Shown here one piece after another: positions 19,600 to 29,032 of a stretch of DNA of 64,000 bases (positions are counted from its first letter, which is position 1; each line of letters begins with the position of its first letter). A program made the position numbers and the translations under genes. The stretch is from Flavobacteriales bacterium. GTDB taxonomy: Bacteria > Bacteroidota > Bacteroidia > Flavobacteriales_D > Crocinitomicaceae. The notes beneath the pieces are model-generated. The model made no database searches and was not told the DNA's origin. It was given only the letters and a program-made list of their open reading frames with translations. The stretch covers positions 62,001-126,000 of the forward strand of contig VEQH01000002.1 in assembly GCA_018883325.1 (NCBI GenBank), read 5' to 3'.

Positions 19600-21047
19600 T
19601 TCTTTTTTAATTTTTTAAGCGGTAACAACTCTAAAAAATTATTAAAAGTTTCATTCATCAAGAGATAAGCAAAAATTATATAAACTGATGAAGCTATTAA
19701 AGTTTTAATAATTAACTGAAAAAAATGATTGTTGATTAAATTAAATTGTTTTACTAAAATGTATACAAATAAAAAAAACGAACTGACTAATAATGGCTTC
19801 CACATTTCGCTTAAGTAATCTAACCATTTAGTATCTAACTTATTAATTGTAAAATGAATATCTAAAATCAAACCAACATACTGAGAGATAACAAAAACCC
19901 ATACAAATTGCTCAAGGTTTAGAAAAAAACCAAGTGGTAATAAGGACAATGTCATTGTTCGTTTTAACATATTTAATTTCATAGTTACTTTTGAATCTCC
20001 AAAACTCATTAGACTTTGAGAAAAAAATGCACTAAGCATATTAGGTAGGATTCCTAATGAAATAACCTGAAGAAGTGGGATTGAAAACTTCCATTTTTCT
20101 CCATATAGTAAAATAACTAAATCATCACTTATCATGTTAAAATAAAAAGTAAATGGGATAAAAAAAAATACAGATAGTCTAAAAAAATATAAGTGTTTAT
20201 TTCTCAGTTCATTTGGATTATCATTAAGTTTTGATAGAATTGAAAATGTAGTGGTTGATAAAACACTTGAAAAAATATTTTCAGGAATAGCTCTAGTACT
20301 TTTTGCTCTAACAAACAAACCTAATGTTGCAGGGGCAAAAACTTTACCAATTATAATGTTATCTAAATTATTAGCAATTGCATTAAAAACGCCTGTAAAA
20401 AGTACATAAGAGCCAAATTTCCAAAGTTTTCTTAAAGAACTTAAATTTATAAACCCAGTTGGTCTCCAATTGGAAGTTAACCAAAGTAAAATTGTAATAG
20501 ATGCAGATTGACTTAATGTTTGACCAACAATTGCATAAACCCCAAATCCTTTGTAAGCCATATAAATCCCAATAACAACAGATACAAATAATCCAGTAAA
20601 ACTTATTAATGTTTGTTTCTTAAAATTTAATTCTTTTATAAGTAAAGTATTTTGGATTAGTCCAAAAGAACTTAAAACAAAAACTAAAGTAATTATTCTG
20701 GTTAATAAAGTTAATTCTGGTTGATTGTAAAATAAACTTATATAAGGAGCAAGAATGAAAAGAAGTAGATAAAAACTCAGACTTACTAAAATATTGAAGT
20801 AAAAAACTGTTGAATAATCAGAGGGAGAGGACTCCTTATATCTTATTAGTGAAGAAGAAAGTCCACTATTTATTAAGATATTTGCAATTGATATAAAGAT
20901 AGATAACATTGCCGTTAATCCAAATTCTTCAGGAGAAATTAACCTAGATAAAATTATAGATAAAACGAATGAAATAGAATAATTCGCAAGTTGATATAAA
21001 AAGGTCCAACGAACTGTTTCAATAGATTTTTGCTTAAGGCTAGTCAT
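19596..21047 (-). CDS. Wzx-type polysaccharide flippase (MOP superfamily)
   Basis: This 483-residue protein is almost entirely membrane segments, about 14 helices. Its N-terminal signature TVRWTFLYQLANYSISFVLS followed by ILSRLISPEEFGLTAM is characteristic of WzxC-like lipopolysaccharide/exopolysaccharide translocases. It should flip undecaprenyl-diphosphate-linked repeat units across the inner membrane. Its presence implies a Wzx/Wzy-type assembly route, but no Wzy polymerase is seen in the window. It lies in a tight run with the glycosyltransferase-like gene downstream (4-nt overlap) and 63 nt after the acyltransferase. Confidence 0.9.
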   Translation of the reverse strand: MTSLKQKSIETVRWTFLYQLANYSISFVLSIILSRLISPEEFGLTAMLSIFISIANILINSGLSSSLIRYKESSPSDYSTVFYFNILVSLSFYLLLFILAPYISLFYNQPELTLLTRIITLVFVLSSFGLIQNTLLIKELNFKKQTLISFTGLFVSVVIGIYMAYKGFGVYAIVGQTLSQSASITILLWLTSNWRPTGFINLSSLRKLWKFGSYVLFTGVFNAIANNLDNIIIGKVFAPATLGLFVRAKSTRAIPENIFSSVLSTTTFSILSKLNDNPNELRNKHLYFFRLSVFFFIPFTFYFNMISDDLVILLYGEKWKFSIPLLQVISLGILPNMLSAFFSQSLMSFGDSKVTMKLNMLKRTMTLSLLPLGFFLNLEQFVWVFVISQYVGLILDIHFTINKLDTKWLDYLSEMWKPLLVSSFFLFVYILVKQFNLINNHFFQLIIKTLIASSVYIIFAYLLMNETFNNFLELLPLKKLKKK

Positions 21048-21110
21048 TTATTTTTTTTTATTTTCCTCTATAAATTTCAATTGGAATAGTTGCGCAAGAA
21101 TACTAAAGGA

Positions 21111-22211
21111 TTAGATATTTCTTTTAAATTTCCCTCTTAAATAATCGTTGATAGGTTCTTCTATTGTCTTAAAAAGTATAATTGAAATTATTTGAAGAAT
21201 AACAAATAAGTACAAATAAGACCAAATTCCATCATCTTTGAGAACAAAAATATTTCTAAAAAAACCAATATGAATTAAATAAAAAACGTAAGAACTCTTA
21301 CCAAGTAAAACAAGAAGTTTTGAACCAAAAAAGGAGGAAAAAATAGTTTTTTCATGAATCAATCCATAGAAAAAAGGAGCAATTCCAAAAAGTGGTAAAA
21401 CAAGGGTATTTATTAAAATTCCGAATGGATGATGAACTCCATATAATCCATTTTCTGAAAACAAAGAAATAAAAAATACACAGACAAAAATAATAAAGAA
21501 ACCAATTAAAGTAAAATACTTAAAATTGAAATTCAACATTTCTTTTTTAACTATCAAAGAGAGTCCTATACCAATAAAAAACTCCAAACATCTCCCAAAA
21601 AAAGTGTAGTTAAACATAAATTCATAGGAACTAAAAAATCCATAAAAATTGAAGTTACTAAATACTGAAACTAAAAGTAAGCCAAAACAGATTAGTGTTA
21701 TTGGAATTAGAAAAAAATAGATTTGTTTTCTTTTAATTAATAAAAAAAACAAGGGTGATAGAACATAAAACACTTCTTCAACAGTTAATGACCAACTCTG
21801 TGAAACTAAAGTAAACTTCAACATGTCAAAAAAACCTTTGAGGAAAGTTATATTAAAAACATACATCAAAAGATTATTTAACTCAAATACATTTTCATTA
21901 TATATCAATGGAATTAAAAAGGTGATTGTCGATAAAATAAAGAACATTGGGTAAATTCTTGCAAATCGAAACAACATATATTTTTTAAAACTAAAGTTTT
22001 TCATTTCAGAATAACGATATCCTATAAGAAAACCGCTTAGAACAAAAAATAATGTGACACCAATATGAAATTCTTGAACAAGCTTATAAATAGTTTCTCC
22101 AAAAATATTTTTATCAATTGGGTTATAATGATGAAGATAAACTAACAAAACTGCTAATGCTCTAACTCCAGTTAATTCTGGGAAGTAGCTGTTGTTGTTT
22201 GTTGCATTCAT
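21111..22211 (-). CDS. Acyltransferase family 3 (OatA/WecH-like) membrane protein
   Basis: The 366-residue protein has about 10 membrane helices and the family start YFPELTGVRALAVLLVYLHH, with the conserved active-site His and Arg, then FHIGVTLFFVLSGFLIGYRY. Acyltransferase-3 proteins move acyl groups, usually acetyl, onto sugars across the inner membrane. No C-terminal SGNH domain is present. The ATG overlaps the upstream gene's TGA by 4 nt. Likely role: O-acetylation of the polymer or its repeat unit. Confidence 0.9.
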   Translation of the reverse strand: MNATNNNSYFPELTGVRALAVLLVYLHHYNPIDKNIFGETIYKLVQEFHIGVTLFFVLSGFLIGYRYSEMKNFSFKKYMLFRFARIYPMFFILSTITFLIPLIYNENVFELNNLLMYVFNITFLKGFFDMLKFTLVSQSWSLTVEEVFYVLSPLFFLLIKRKQIYFFLIPITLICFGLLLVSVFSNFNFYGFFSSYEFMFNYTFFGRCLEFFIGIGLSLIVKKEMLNFNFKYFTLIGFFIIFVCVFFISLFSENGLYGVHHPFGILINTLVLPLFGIAPFFYGLIHEKTIFSSFFGSKLLVLLGKSSYVFYLIHIGFFRNIFVLKDDGIWSYLYLFVILQIISIILFKTIEEPINDYLRGKFKRNI

Positions 22212-23125
22212 ATATTTTTATTAGCTTTATTAGTAGATGAAAAAATCAAATTGATAAAAATAGACTCTAATTTTAATGTAAATCTTTTAAAAAATCCACC
22301 ATTATTCCTTTGAAAATTAATTTGTTTAATTTTTAGTTTTGATCTAAAATAAATACTTTTTGAAATAATATTTTTTGAATAAGCAAAATCTAAGTCAGAA
22401 TTATATTGATTGATGATTTCAATAACTTTCATTTTTTTTAAACCTTCAGCAGAACTTAAGTTTGTACTATGAACCCTATAATTTACAAATTTATCCTTTA
22501 AAATGGCAACTTTACCATACAAAAACGCACGCAATAACATTGTTGTATCCTCTGTTGGACAATTTTCATTCAATGGTGGAAATGCTAGAATCATTTCTTT
22601 TTTCATCATCCTACTTGGTCCATTTATATGTTTATATTCGTCGGATAAATAGTAGTTAATATCATAAATTACATCGTTTTTTAAATCAACTTTTTGATTT
22701 GAATGTAAATTGGAATCAGAATCAATCACAATTAAATTCGTACTCAGAGCAACGACATCTTCATTTTTGTTAAAAAATTCAATACATTTTGTGATACGGT
22801 TGGGAATTGAAATATCATCTCCAGCAGCCCAAGCGATAAAATCTCCATTAAAAAAATCACTTAACACTTTATTAACATGCCGAACTAATCCAATATTTAC
22901 TTCATTTTTATTGATAATTATTTTATGCTTCCCGTTATAATTTTTTACTTTTTCAGTAATTATTGACCAAGTAGAATCGGTAGAACAGTCATCAGATACA
23001 ACTATTTCTAAATTGTCATAATCTTGACTGAAAGCACCATCTAAAGCTTCAGAGATATATTTTTCTTGATTATAACTAAGTACAATTAAAGAAACCCTAG
23101 GGTTATCTTTTATATTCGTTGTCAT
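22208..23125 (-). CDS. Family 2 glycosyltransferase
   Basis: This 305-residue protein is a GT-A fold enzyme. RVSLIVLSYNQEKYISEAL and EIVVSDDCSTDST form the nucleotide-binding start, and AWAAGDDISIPNRI supplies the metal-binding acidic motif. It is cytoplasmic, with no membrane helices, and should add one sugar to a lipid-linked intermediate. It has 4-nt overlaps with both neighbours, indicating tight coupling with the aminotransferase upstream and the acyltransferase downstream. Donor and acceptor are not predictable. Confidence 0.9.
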   Translation of the reverse strand: MTTNIKDNPRVSLIVLSYNQEKYISEALDGAFSQDYDNLEIVVSDDCSTDSTWSIITEKVKNYNGKHKIIINKNEVNIGLVRHVNKVLSDFFNGDFIAWAAGDDISIPNRITKCIEFFNKNEDVVALSTNLIVIDSDSNLHSNQKVDLKNDVIYDINYYLSDEYKHINGPSRMMKKEMILAFPPLNENCPTEDTTMLLRAFLYGKVAILKDKFVNYRVHSTNLSSAEGLKKMKVIEIINQYNSDLDFAYSKNIISKSIYFRSKLKIKQINFQRNNGGFFKRFTLKLESIFINLIFSSTNKANKNI

Positions 23126-24225
23126 TTGTAAAATGATTTAATTTTTTCAATTACAAAATTTAGTTCATCTAAACTCATTTCTTGATGTAATGGTAAAGAC
23201 AAGCAAGTTTCTGCTATCTCTTCAGCTATTGGGAAATCTCCTTTTGTATAATTTAATTCTTTATAAGCTTCTTGTAAATGTGGCGGTATTGGATAATGGA
23301 TTACAGTTCCAACACCATGTTCAGCTAGATAATTCATTAATTCATCACGTCTCTTTGTTCTAATTAAGTAAATATGATAAACAGATGTTGCATGAGAAGC
23401 TATTTTGGGGAGTACTAAATCACCTACATTTTTAAGACCTAAATTATAAATTTTAGCTAATTCAATACGAATATTACTTATTCTTTCTAAATCAGGTAAT
23501 TTTTTCCTTAAGAATGCTGCTTGTAGTTCGTCCAATCTTGAATTAATACCTTTAATTTCATTAAAGTACTTTACTTGAGAGCCATAATTTCTAAAAACTT
23601 TACAGAAATTATATAAATCAATATTTGAAGTTGTGATTGCTCCACCATCACCAATTGCTCCTAGATTTTTTCCTGGATAAAAACTTGTTCCATTAATATC
23701 TCCCCAGCTCCCAGTTATTTGATTTTTATATGATGCACCTTGAGATTGAGCATTATCCTCAATAACATATAAATTGTTATTCTTAGCAATAATACATATT
23801 TCTTCTAGCTCAGCTGCTTGCCCATATAAATTAACAACCATTATTGCTTTAGTTTTGGTTGTGATTTTTGATTGTATCAATTCAGGATTTAAATTATAAG
23901 TATCAATTCTTGGTTCTACAGGTATTGGAGTTGCTCCAACATAAGAAATTGCCAACCAAGATGCGATATAGGTATTTGAAGGAACAATTACTTCATCTCC
24001 TTTTCCAACGTTTAATGCCTTTAAAGATATAATTAAAGCATCCAACCCATTCGCAACACCGATACTATGTTTAGTAGATGAAAAGTTAGCATATTCCTTT
24101 TCAAATTCTGTAACATTATTACCAATAATATACCAACCAGAATCCATTGTCTGGTGAAAAGCACTTTCTAATTCTTTAATGTAAGTGTTGTTTATTTTTT
24201 TTAAATCTAAATAGGGAACTTTCAT
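23122..24225 (-). CDS. DegT/DnrJ/EryC1/StrS sugar aminotransferase (FdtB/QdtB-like)
   Basis: This 367-residue PLP enzyme has the Schiff-base lysine at K186 in SFYPGKNLGAIGDGGA, so it is a true aminotransferase, unlike the ColD homolog at 36854. Other family landmarks are DEVIVPSNTYIASW, the VNLYGQ loop and VIEDNAQSQGA. Two ketoisomerase cupins lie 2-3 kb upstream, which places it as the 3-aminotransferase of a dTDP-3-amino-3,6-dideoxyhexose pathway (FdtB/QdtB). The sugar configuration is not known. RmlA and RmlB, which make the precursor, are not in the window. Confidence 0.88.
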   Translation of the reverse strand: MKVPYLDLKKINNTYIKELESAFHQTMDSGWYIIGNNVTEFEKEYANFSSTKHSIGVANGLDALIISLKALNVGKGDEVIVPSNTYIASWLAISYVGATPIPVEPRIDTYNLNPELIQSKITTKTKAIMVVNLYGQAAELEEICIIAKNNNLYVIEDNAQSQGASYKNQITGSWGDINGTSFYPGKNLGAIGDGGAITTSNIDLYNFCKVFRNYGSQVKYFNEIKGINSRLDELQAAFLRKKLPDLERISNIRIELAKIYNLGLKNVGDLVLPKIASHATSVYHIYLIRTKRRDELMNYLAEHGVGTVIHYPIPPHLQEAYKELNYTKGDFPIAEEIAETCLSLPLHQEMSLDELNFVIEKIKSFYK

Positions 24226-24259
24226 GTTATAGGTTTATTTAAAATAAGATTGAAAAATA

Positions 24260-25198
24260 TTAGTTTATCCTAAGTTCGTAAAAATCATGAGCTACTGCTC
24301 TTGCTCCAAAACCTTCTTTTTGTGCAATTAAACCAGTATTTAGGACCATTCCTTGTTGCTCATTTGATATACCAAAATCAAAATATTTCTTTTCCGAATA
24401 AACTTCATTAACTAACTTATCAATAACAAAATCTAATGCACCTACTTCTCTACCCTCCTCAGAATTTGCTAAATATTGGGTATGAACAATGCTATCATTT
24501 TCAAAAACTAACGTACCTCCCAAAATTTTATCATTTAATTCAGCTATAAAAAGCTTAATATTGTTTGGGAATTTTTCTTTTAAAGATATTATTTCTTCAA
24601 AACTATGAACTGCTTGTGTATTGTGTTGTTTTTTAAGTGTTTCGTTTAATATTTCCCAATAATCAAAGTATTTTTCAGATTTAGAAAATACTAAATTGTT
24701 CTTTTGCGCTTTTTTTACTGCTCTCCTTCTTTGTTCTTGATATGGTAGTTTATTATCCATAAAAATGGTAGTTGAGATATCTCTTCTGAGTAATCTTGAG
24801 TTATTTCTAAAAAGTGCATACTTATCTTCGTCAGAACCATTTGTACAGTAAATAAAAGGAATACATTTATATATCACTTTTTGAAATCCATTTTCACTAC
24901 AATAAAATATAAGAGAATCAAAAACTTCTAGCATTGTTGCTGCTTTCATTTTATCGTCAACTAAAAAACCACCGAAAGTTAATCCTTGGTGAGAATATAA
25001 AGTGCCATCTTCTTGATTAGCTGGAAATAAAGCTATTAATTTATTTTGGTCATCATAAACCATTAATGAATTATCATTAAAGATATGAGAATGATAATCC
25101 ATGTAATCACGCAAGAAAAAGAAATGTTTATTTTTTGCTCCATTAACGAATGAATCCCAATGATTTTTTTTTTCAGTTGAGTACTTTAATATATTCAT
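24260..25198 (-). CDS. FemAB/GNAT-like (Acetyltransf_6) acyltransferase
   Basis: This 312-residue protein starts with SFVNGAKNKHFFFLRDYMDYH, typical of the GNAT/FemAB-like family found in 3-amino-sugar clusters of Bacteroidota. A Lys/Arg-rich helix (QRRRAVKKAQKNN) lies in the middle and an EGREVGALDFVIDKLV segment near the C-terminus. The likely role is N-acylation of an amino sugar or attachment of an aminoacyl group. It overlaps the formyltransferase gene upstream by 4 nt and lies 34 nt from the aminotransferase. With both genes present, either a formyl or an acetyl group, or both, could be added. Confidence 0.7.
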   Translation of the reverse strand: MNILKYSTEKKNHWDSFVNGAKNKHFFFLRDYMDYHSHIFNDNSLMVYDDQNKLIALFPANQEDGTLYSHQGLTFGGFLVDDKMKAATMLEVFDSLIFYCSENGFQKVIYKCIPFIYCTNGSDEDKYALFRNNSRLLRRDISTTIFMDNKLPYQEQRRRAVKKAQKNNLVFSKSEKYFDYWEILNETLKKQHNTQAVHSFEEIISLKEKFPNNIKLFIAELNDKILGGTLVFENDSIVHTQYLANSEEGREVGALDFVIDKLVNEVYSEKKYFDFGISNEQQGMVLNTGLIAQKEGFGARAVAHDFYELRIN

Positions 25199-26052
25199 AA
25201 TCTTTGACCAATTTTTAATATTTCGTTTGCTTTAAAAATTTCTTTTGAATTATAATCTCTAATATTTTTAATAACAAGTATTCCCTCTGCTGTTTTTATA
25301 TATGCTGATTCAATTTCAATATTGACAACTCTTCCAACATGCATTTCATAATCAACATCAATAAATTCATGGTCTAGAACTTCGTATAATATATTTTTTA
25401 CTTTTATTATTGGAAGAGGATAAGGAAAAACTAATACTTTAAATAAGGCTTTTAAATATCTATTTGATTTATTAAAATCAATTATACAATCACTTAAGTT
25501 TCTTTTACAAACCCAAGTAGCATGAAAACGATTCTGCTTAACTGGAATTATCTCTTTGTTAATAAATTTATAAACTACATTACCTAAATTATTCTCTATG
25601 TAGGAATCAAATAAATCCATAATTTCAGAGGAAGTTTGATTTTCATATTTAACTTTAAATTGTTCCAAGATGTCACCATCGTCAATTTTATCATTCATTA
25701 AGTGTATGGTAAAACCTAACTCTTCCTCGAAATTTAACATTGCCCAAGCTAATGAGTGTAATCCTCTATATTTTGGTAAAAGTGAAGGATGGGTGTTAAT
25801 TATAACTTTTTGATTTAATATATCTTCTTCAATTATTTTATGATAACCTGCACAAACAACGATTTCAGCATCACTTTCGTTAAAACTCGAAATTAACTTG
25901 TCATTTACTCGAAGTAACTTCTTAATCTCTAAATCATTAGTTAACACATGTATAAAATCAAAACAAGAAATTAATGATTTAAATGCCACAATTCCACCGT
26001 GTCCTTCTCCTGCAAAAATCAGAGTATTGTTAAAAATAAAATTTGACTTCAA
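25195..26052 (-). CDS. Sugar N-formyltransferase (methionyl-tRNA formyltransferase-like)
   Basis: This 285-residue protein has a formyltransferase fold: an N-terminal Rossmann part (NTLIFAGEGHGGIVAF), then the folate-site signature VIINTHPSLLPKYRGLHSLA with the catalytic Asn-His, and the catalytic Asp in IDDGDILEQ. Enzymes of this type (VioF/QdtF/FdtF-like) use N10-formyl-tetrahydrofolate to formylate amino groups of nucleotide-linked amino sugars. The only usable start is a TTG at 26050-26052; no in-frame ATG exists between it and the upstream gene. The neighbours suggest a 3-amino-3,6-dideoxyhexose as substrate. Confidence 0.85.
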   Translation of the reverse strand: MKSNFIFNNTLIFAGEGHGGIVAFKSLISCFDFIHVLTNDLEIKKLLRVNDKLISSFNESDAEIVVCAGYHKIIEEDILNQKVIINTHPSLLPKYRGLHSLAWAMLNFEEELGFTIHLMNDKIDDGDILEQFKVKYENQTSSEIMDLFDSYIENNLGNVVYKFINKEIIPVKQNRFHATWVCKRNLSDCIIDFNKSNRYLKALFKVLVFPYPLPIIKVKNILYEVLDHEFIDVDYEMHVGRVVNIEIESAYIKTAEGILVIKNIRDYNSKEIFKANEILKIGQRL

Positions 26053-26078
26053 TTTATATATTTGTTTGATTAGGTTTA

Positions 26079-26495
26079 TTAAATTGTTTCTAAAAACTCG
26101 CTATAATCTCTAATGTAATCAGACTCCTCATATTCATGAGAAGTTAAAACTAAACAAATTGAAGCAGAACTAAAATTTTGTTCAGATGCCCAAATCCCTG
26201 GTGGAATATGTAAACCAAGGAATGGTTGATTTATAGAAACTGTTCTTTTGTTTTTGCCATCATCTAACAAGACCTCAAATGCACCTGTAAGCGCTATTAA
26301 CAACTGATGGCACTCTTTGTGTGCATGTGCTCCTCTTGATTCTCCCGCTGGAATATCGTATAAATAAAAAACTCGCTTAACTTGAAATGGTAAACTATTG
26401 TCACTGTTATCTACAACAGTTATAGAACCTGATGAAACATCAATTTTTGACAAATGTATCAAACTACAATCGTAAACACTTATTTTCTTACTCAT
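26079..26495 (-). CDS. Sugar 3,4-ketoisomerase (FdtA/QdtA, WxcM-like cupin), canonical copy
   Basis: This 138-residue single-domain cupin has GESRGAHAHKECHQLLIA with the paired catalytic histidines H57 and H59 of the FdtA/QdtA family. The family isomerises dTDP-4-keto-6-deoxyglucose to the 3-keto sugar. It also carries LHIPPGIWASEQNFS and the C-terminal EYEESDYIRDY. It overlaps the preceding paralog by 4 nt. The product would feed the aminotransferase at 23122. Whether it yields the galacto (Fuc3N) or gluco (Qui3N) series cannot be decided here. Confidence 0.88.
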   Translation of the reverse strand: MSKKISVYDCSLIHLSKIDVSSGSITVVDNSDNSLPFQVKRVFYLYDIPAGESRGAHAHKECHQLLIALTGAFEVLLDDGKNKRTVSINQPFLGLHIPPGIWASEQNFSSASICLVLTSHEYEESDYIRDYSEFLETI

Positions 26496-26884
26496 TTTAT
26501 AAAAGAGTTAAAATCTCGAACATAATCATCTTTATCAAAAGCAGAATCGCTGAAATGAATTGAAACTGCATTGGTTGAAAAATTTTCAAGTTGTCTCCAA
26601 ACACCTGCCGGAACAAAGACTGCTTTGTCAGGTCGATTTAAAGTAATTTTTTGTTTTTCGCCATTGTTGAAAACAAATAAAATATCCGCACTTCCAGAAA
26701 CTACACTTATAACTTCATTTTGTTTTTTATACGCATGCCCTCCTCTAACCTCACCTGCCGCTACATCATAAGTCCAAAAGACTCTTTTAATTTCAAAAGG
26801 AATTCCAACATTACTTTGTAGAAAGGTAAGGTTTCCTCTCTTATCTATTATTTTGGGAAGATCGATTAGTTTAATAATGTTCAT
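26492..26884 (-). CDS. WxcM-like cupin, diverged 3,4-ketoisomerase paralog
   Basis: This 130-residue cupin is clearly related to the next gene: GEVRGGHAYKKQNEVISV aligns with its GESRGAHAHKECHQLLIA. H50 is kept, but the second catalytic His is replaced by Y52. The IDKRGNLTFLQSN start and DKDDYVRDFNSF end are family features. It may be an isomerase with altered stereochemistry, or a partner subunit, since this family is dimeric. Upstream lies a 275-nt non-coding gap, so this is probably the first gene of the 26884-17219 transcription unit. Confidence 0.82.
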   Translation of the reverse strand: MNIIKLIDLPKIIDKRGNLTFLQSNVGIPFEIKRVFWTYDVAAGEVRGGHAYKKQNEVISVVSGSADILFVFNNGEKQKITLNRPDKAVFVPAGVWRQLENFSTNAVSIHFSDSAFDKDDYVRDFNSFIK

Positions 26885-27159
26885 GTATTAATTTTTTACT
26901 TTAGGAAAACAAACTAAGTTTAATGTAATAATTTGTTTTAAAACCGAATATTTTTCTCTTTTTTGAAAAGTTAATGAATTGATATTTTAAATGCGTATAA
27001 TGTTCAATTTTTTCATCTTAAAAAGTTCATTAAATTTCATCATTCGAGTTTATTTAATAATTATTCGAATAGCACACTTTTTTCGAAAGCCTCAATATTT
27101 GATATTTATGCAATAGAAAAATAATAAAAATGAAAAATCTAATTTTTAATTATTAAATG

Positions 27160-28275
27160 TTAATTGAAAATCATCCTATAAGTTTTGTGTACGAAATCAA
27201 TTATTTTCTTTTGATTTGGGAAATCTTTGTACGTCTTTGGAGGTTCACTTAAAATTTTATTTAATTCCTCAACAGAAATACCAAATTTTTTAGCAATAAA
27301 CGATTTGTCTTGTTCTACTTTCTCTAAATCAAAAGATTTTTCTTTTAACATTAACAAAGCCTCTTCTCTTGTGATTTGTTTGTTTACAATTTGTGAAGCA
27401 TAGGTTGCTCTTCTGTAATCCATATTATATTTAGAAGGCATAACATATCCTTGCCAAAATCCAGTAATTTTTGATTCATGGTGTTTTCCACCATAATCTT
27501 TCCATCCAAACTCTTCTGCTAAAAATTCCCTTGCTTTGTTTTTATCATATTCCACTAAGTTTAAAGGATAAAATGTTTTTATCCTTTTAATGAATTTGAA
27601 ATAAAACTCTTGCCAAAGACCAATATATGGAACTTTTTTATTTCTTACCTTTCCATATTTGCGAACAATATGTTTATAGAGTTTAATGTCTTTCTTAACA
27701 TGGTATCCCCATGTTAAAGGTAAAATACCTTCACTAGAATAATTTCCGCCAGAAATAATACTTGCAACATCATTTTTAGAAGCTGTTATGAAACAAGTCG
27801 CAGGAATTGCCAAATCCGTTGGCATTTCTAAGTCAACAATTGAAGATTTCAAAAAAGCTAATTGAATTTCACGAAATTCATTCCAGTCAAGTACATAACT
27901 TACATAATCAATTTTTAATTTGTTTACAAGATTTTTAATATTTTGAACTGCTATCTCTGAATTCCATCCATTATCCATATGCATTACCAAAGGCCTCAAC
28001 CCCCAAGAATGAGCGAGGTAAACAGCATAACAACTATCCACACCACCACTAATTCCCATTACGCAATCATATTTTCTTCCTTTTCCTCGCTCTTTAATTT
28101 GAGCAATCATAACCTTTAAATTTTCCGCGGCATTTTTTTTATCAAACCTTGGTATTTTTAAAACTTCTTCAAAGTCTTTGCAATGATTGCAAATACCTTT
28201 TTCGTCAAAAATGATATCTTCGTCCGATGTATCCATCACACATCTATTACAAATTTGATATGGTCTTTTATTCAT
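27160..28275 (-). CDS. N-acetyl sugar amidotransferase (WbpG/PseA family)
   Basis: This 371-residue protein has an N-terminal Cys cluster (CNRCVMDTS ... GICNHC), probably a zinc site, and a PP-loop ATP pyrophosphatase motif S76GGVDS81. It is the synthetase subunit that uses ammonia from a HisH/HisF pair to turn an N-acetyl group of a sugar into an acetamidino group, or to make an amide, as WbpG does in Pseudomonas O-antigens and PseA in flagellin glycans. The hisF-like gene overlaps its start by 8 nt and hisH lies just upstream, so the three-part system is complete. The target sugar is not identified. Confidence 0.9.
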   Translation of the reverse strand: MNKRPYQICNRCVMDTSDEDIIFDEKGICNHCKDFEEVLKIPRFDKKNAAENLKVMIAQIKERGKGRKYDCVMGISGGVDSCYAVYLAHSWGLRPLVMHMDNGWNSEIAVQNIKNLVNKLKIDYVSYVLDWNEFREIQLAFLKSSIVDLEMPTDLAIPATCFITASKNDVASIISGGNYSSEGILPLTWGYHVKKDIKLYKHIVRKYGKVRNKKVPYIGLWQEFYFKFIKRIKTFYPLNLVEYDKNKAREFLAEEFGWKDYGGKHHESKITGFWQGYVMPSKYNMDYRRATYASQIVNKQITREEALLMLKEKSFDLEKVEQDKSFIAKKFGISVEELNKILSEPPKTYKDFPNQKKIIDFVHKTYRMIFN

Positions 28276-29029
28276 ATATAGTCTTCTTTTCTTCCTTTGA
28301 AAAATAATTAATTAAAACTCCCCTTTGTTTTCCCTGAAAAACAAACATACTTCCCGCTGCAATCCCATTAGGTTCACAGTGTTCATACAGACTTTTCATA
28401 TCTAATAAACTTCCTGCCCCACCTAAACAAACAACTGGAATTGTAACATTCTCAATTATTTGTTTTGATATTTTTTGGTTAAAGCCTTTCATAGTACCAT
28501 CTGCATCTAGAGATTGTATAATGATTTCACCAACTCCTATTTCATTTAACTTTTTAGCATAGTCAACGGGATTAATATCATGTGTTTTCTTACCATTTAA
28601 ACTACAGACTTTCTCATTCCCCCATAAGTTTTGCTTAACATCTATGCATACTGTAATTGTTGAGGAACCAAAAGTTTCGCAGGCTTCTTTTATAAAAATT
28701 AAATCTTGTGTTGCAGCATGACCAATAATCACTTTTTCAGCTCCTGCAGCAATTACTTTTCTGATATCGTCTATTGACTTAATTCCCCCTCCAACGCCAA
28801 ATGGCATATTTGCTTCTTCTCCTACTTCTCTTACAAAATCTAAATTAATTAGCCTATTTTCTTTGGTGGCTGAAATATCTAAAAAAACTAATTCATCGAC
28901 TTCTAAATCATTATAAATTTTAACAGCATTTATTGGATCTCCAATATATTCATATTTAGAAAACTTAATTGATTTTACTAAATGATCGTTGTTGAGTAGT
29001 AAAGTAGGAATTATTCTTGGGCGGTACAT
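28268..29029 (-). CDS. hisF: HisF-like cyclase subunit of the sugar amidotransferase system
   Basis: This 253-residue TIM barrel of the HisF/HisA family shows RIIPTLLLNNDHLVKS, a phosphate-binding GVGGGIKSIDDI loop and a second phosphate loop, VCLGGAGSL. The canonical D11 of true HisF lies in a D-x-L segment that reads LLLNNDHLV here. Its place between hisH and the WbpG-like gene shows that it belongs to polysaccharide amidination (HisF2 type) and not to histidine biosynthesis. It should channel ammonia from HisH to the synthetase. It overlaps the synthetase gene by 8 nt. Confidence 0.88.
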   Translation of the reverse strand: MYRPRIIPTLLLNNDHLVKSIKFSKYEYIGDPINAVKIYNDLEVDELVFLDISATKENRLINLDFVREVGEEANMPFGVGGGIKSIDDIRKVIAAGAEKVIIGHAATQDLIFIKEACETFGSSTITVCIDVKQNLWGNEKVCSLNGKKTHDINPVDYAKKLNEIGVGEIIIQSLDADGTMKGFNQKISKQIIENVTIPVVCLGGAGSLLDMKSLYEHCEPNGIAAGSMFVFQGKQRGVLINYFSKEEKKTIYE

Positions 29030-29032
29030 AAG

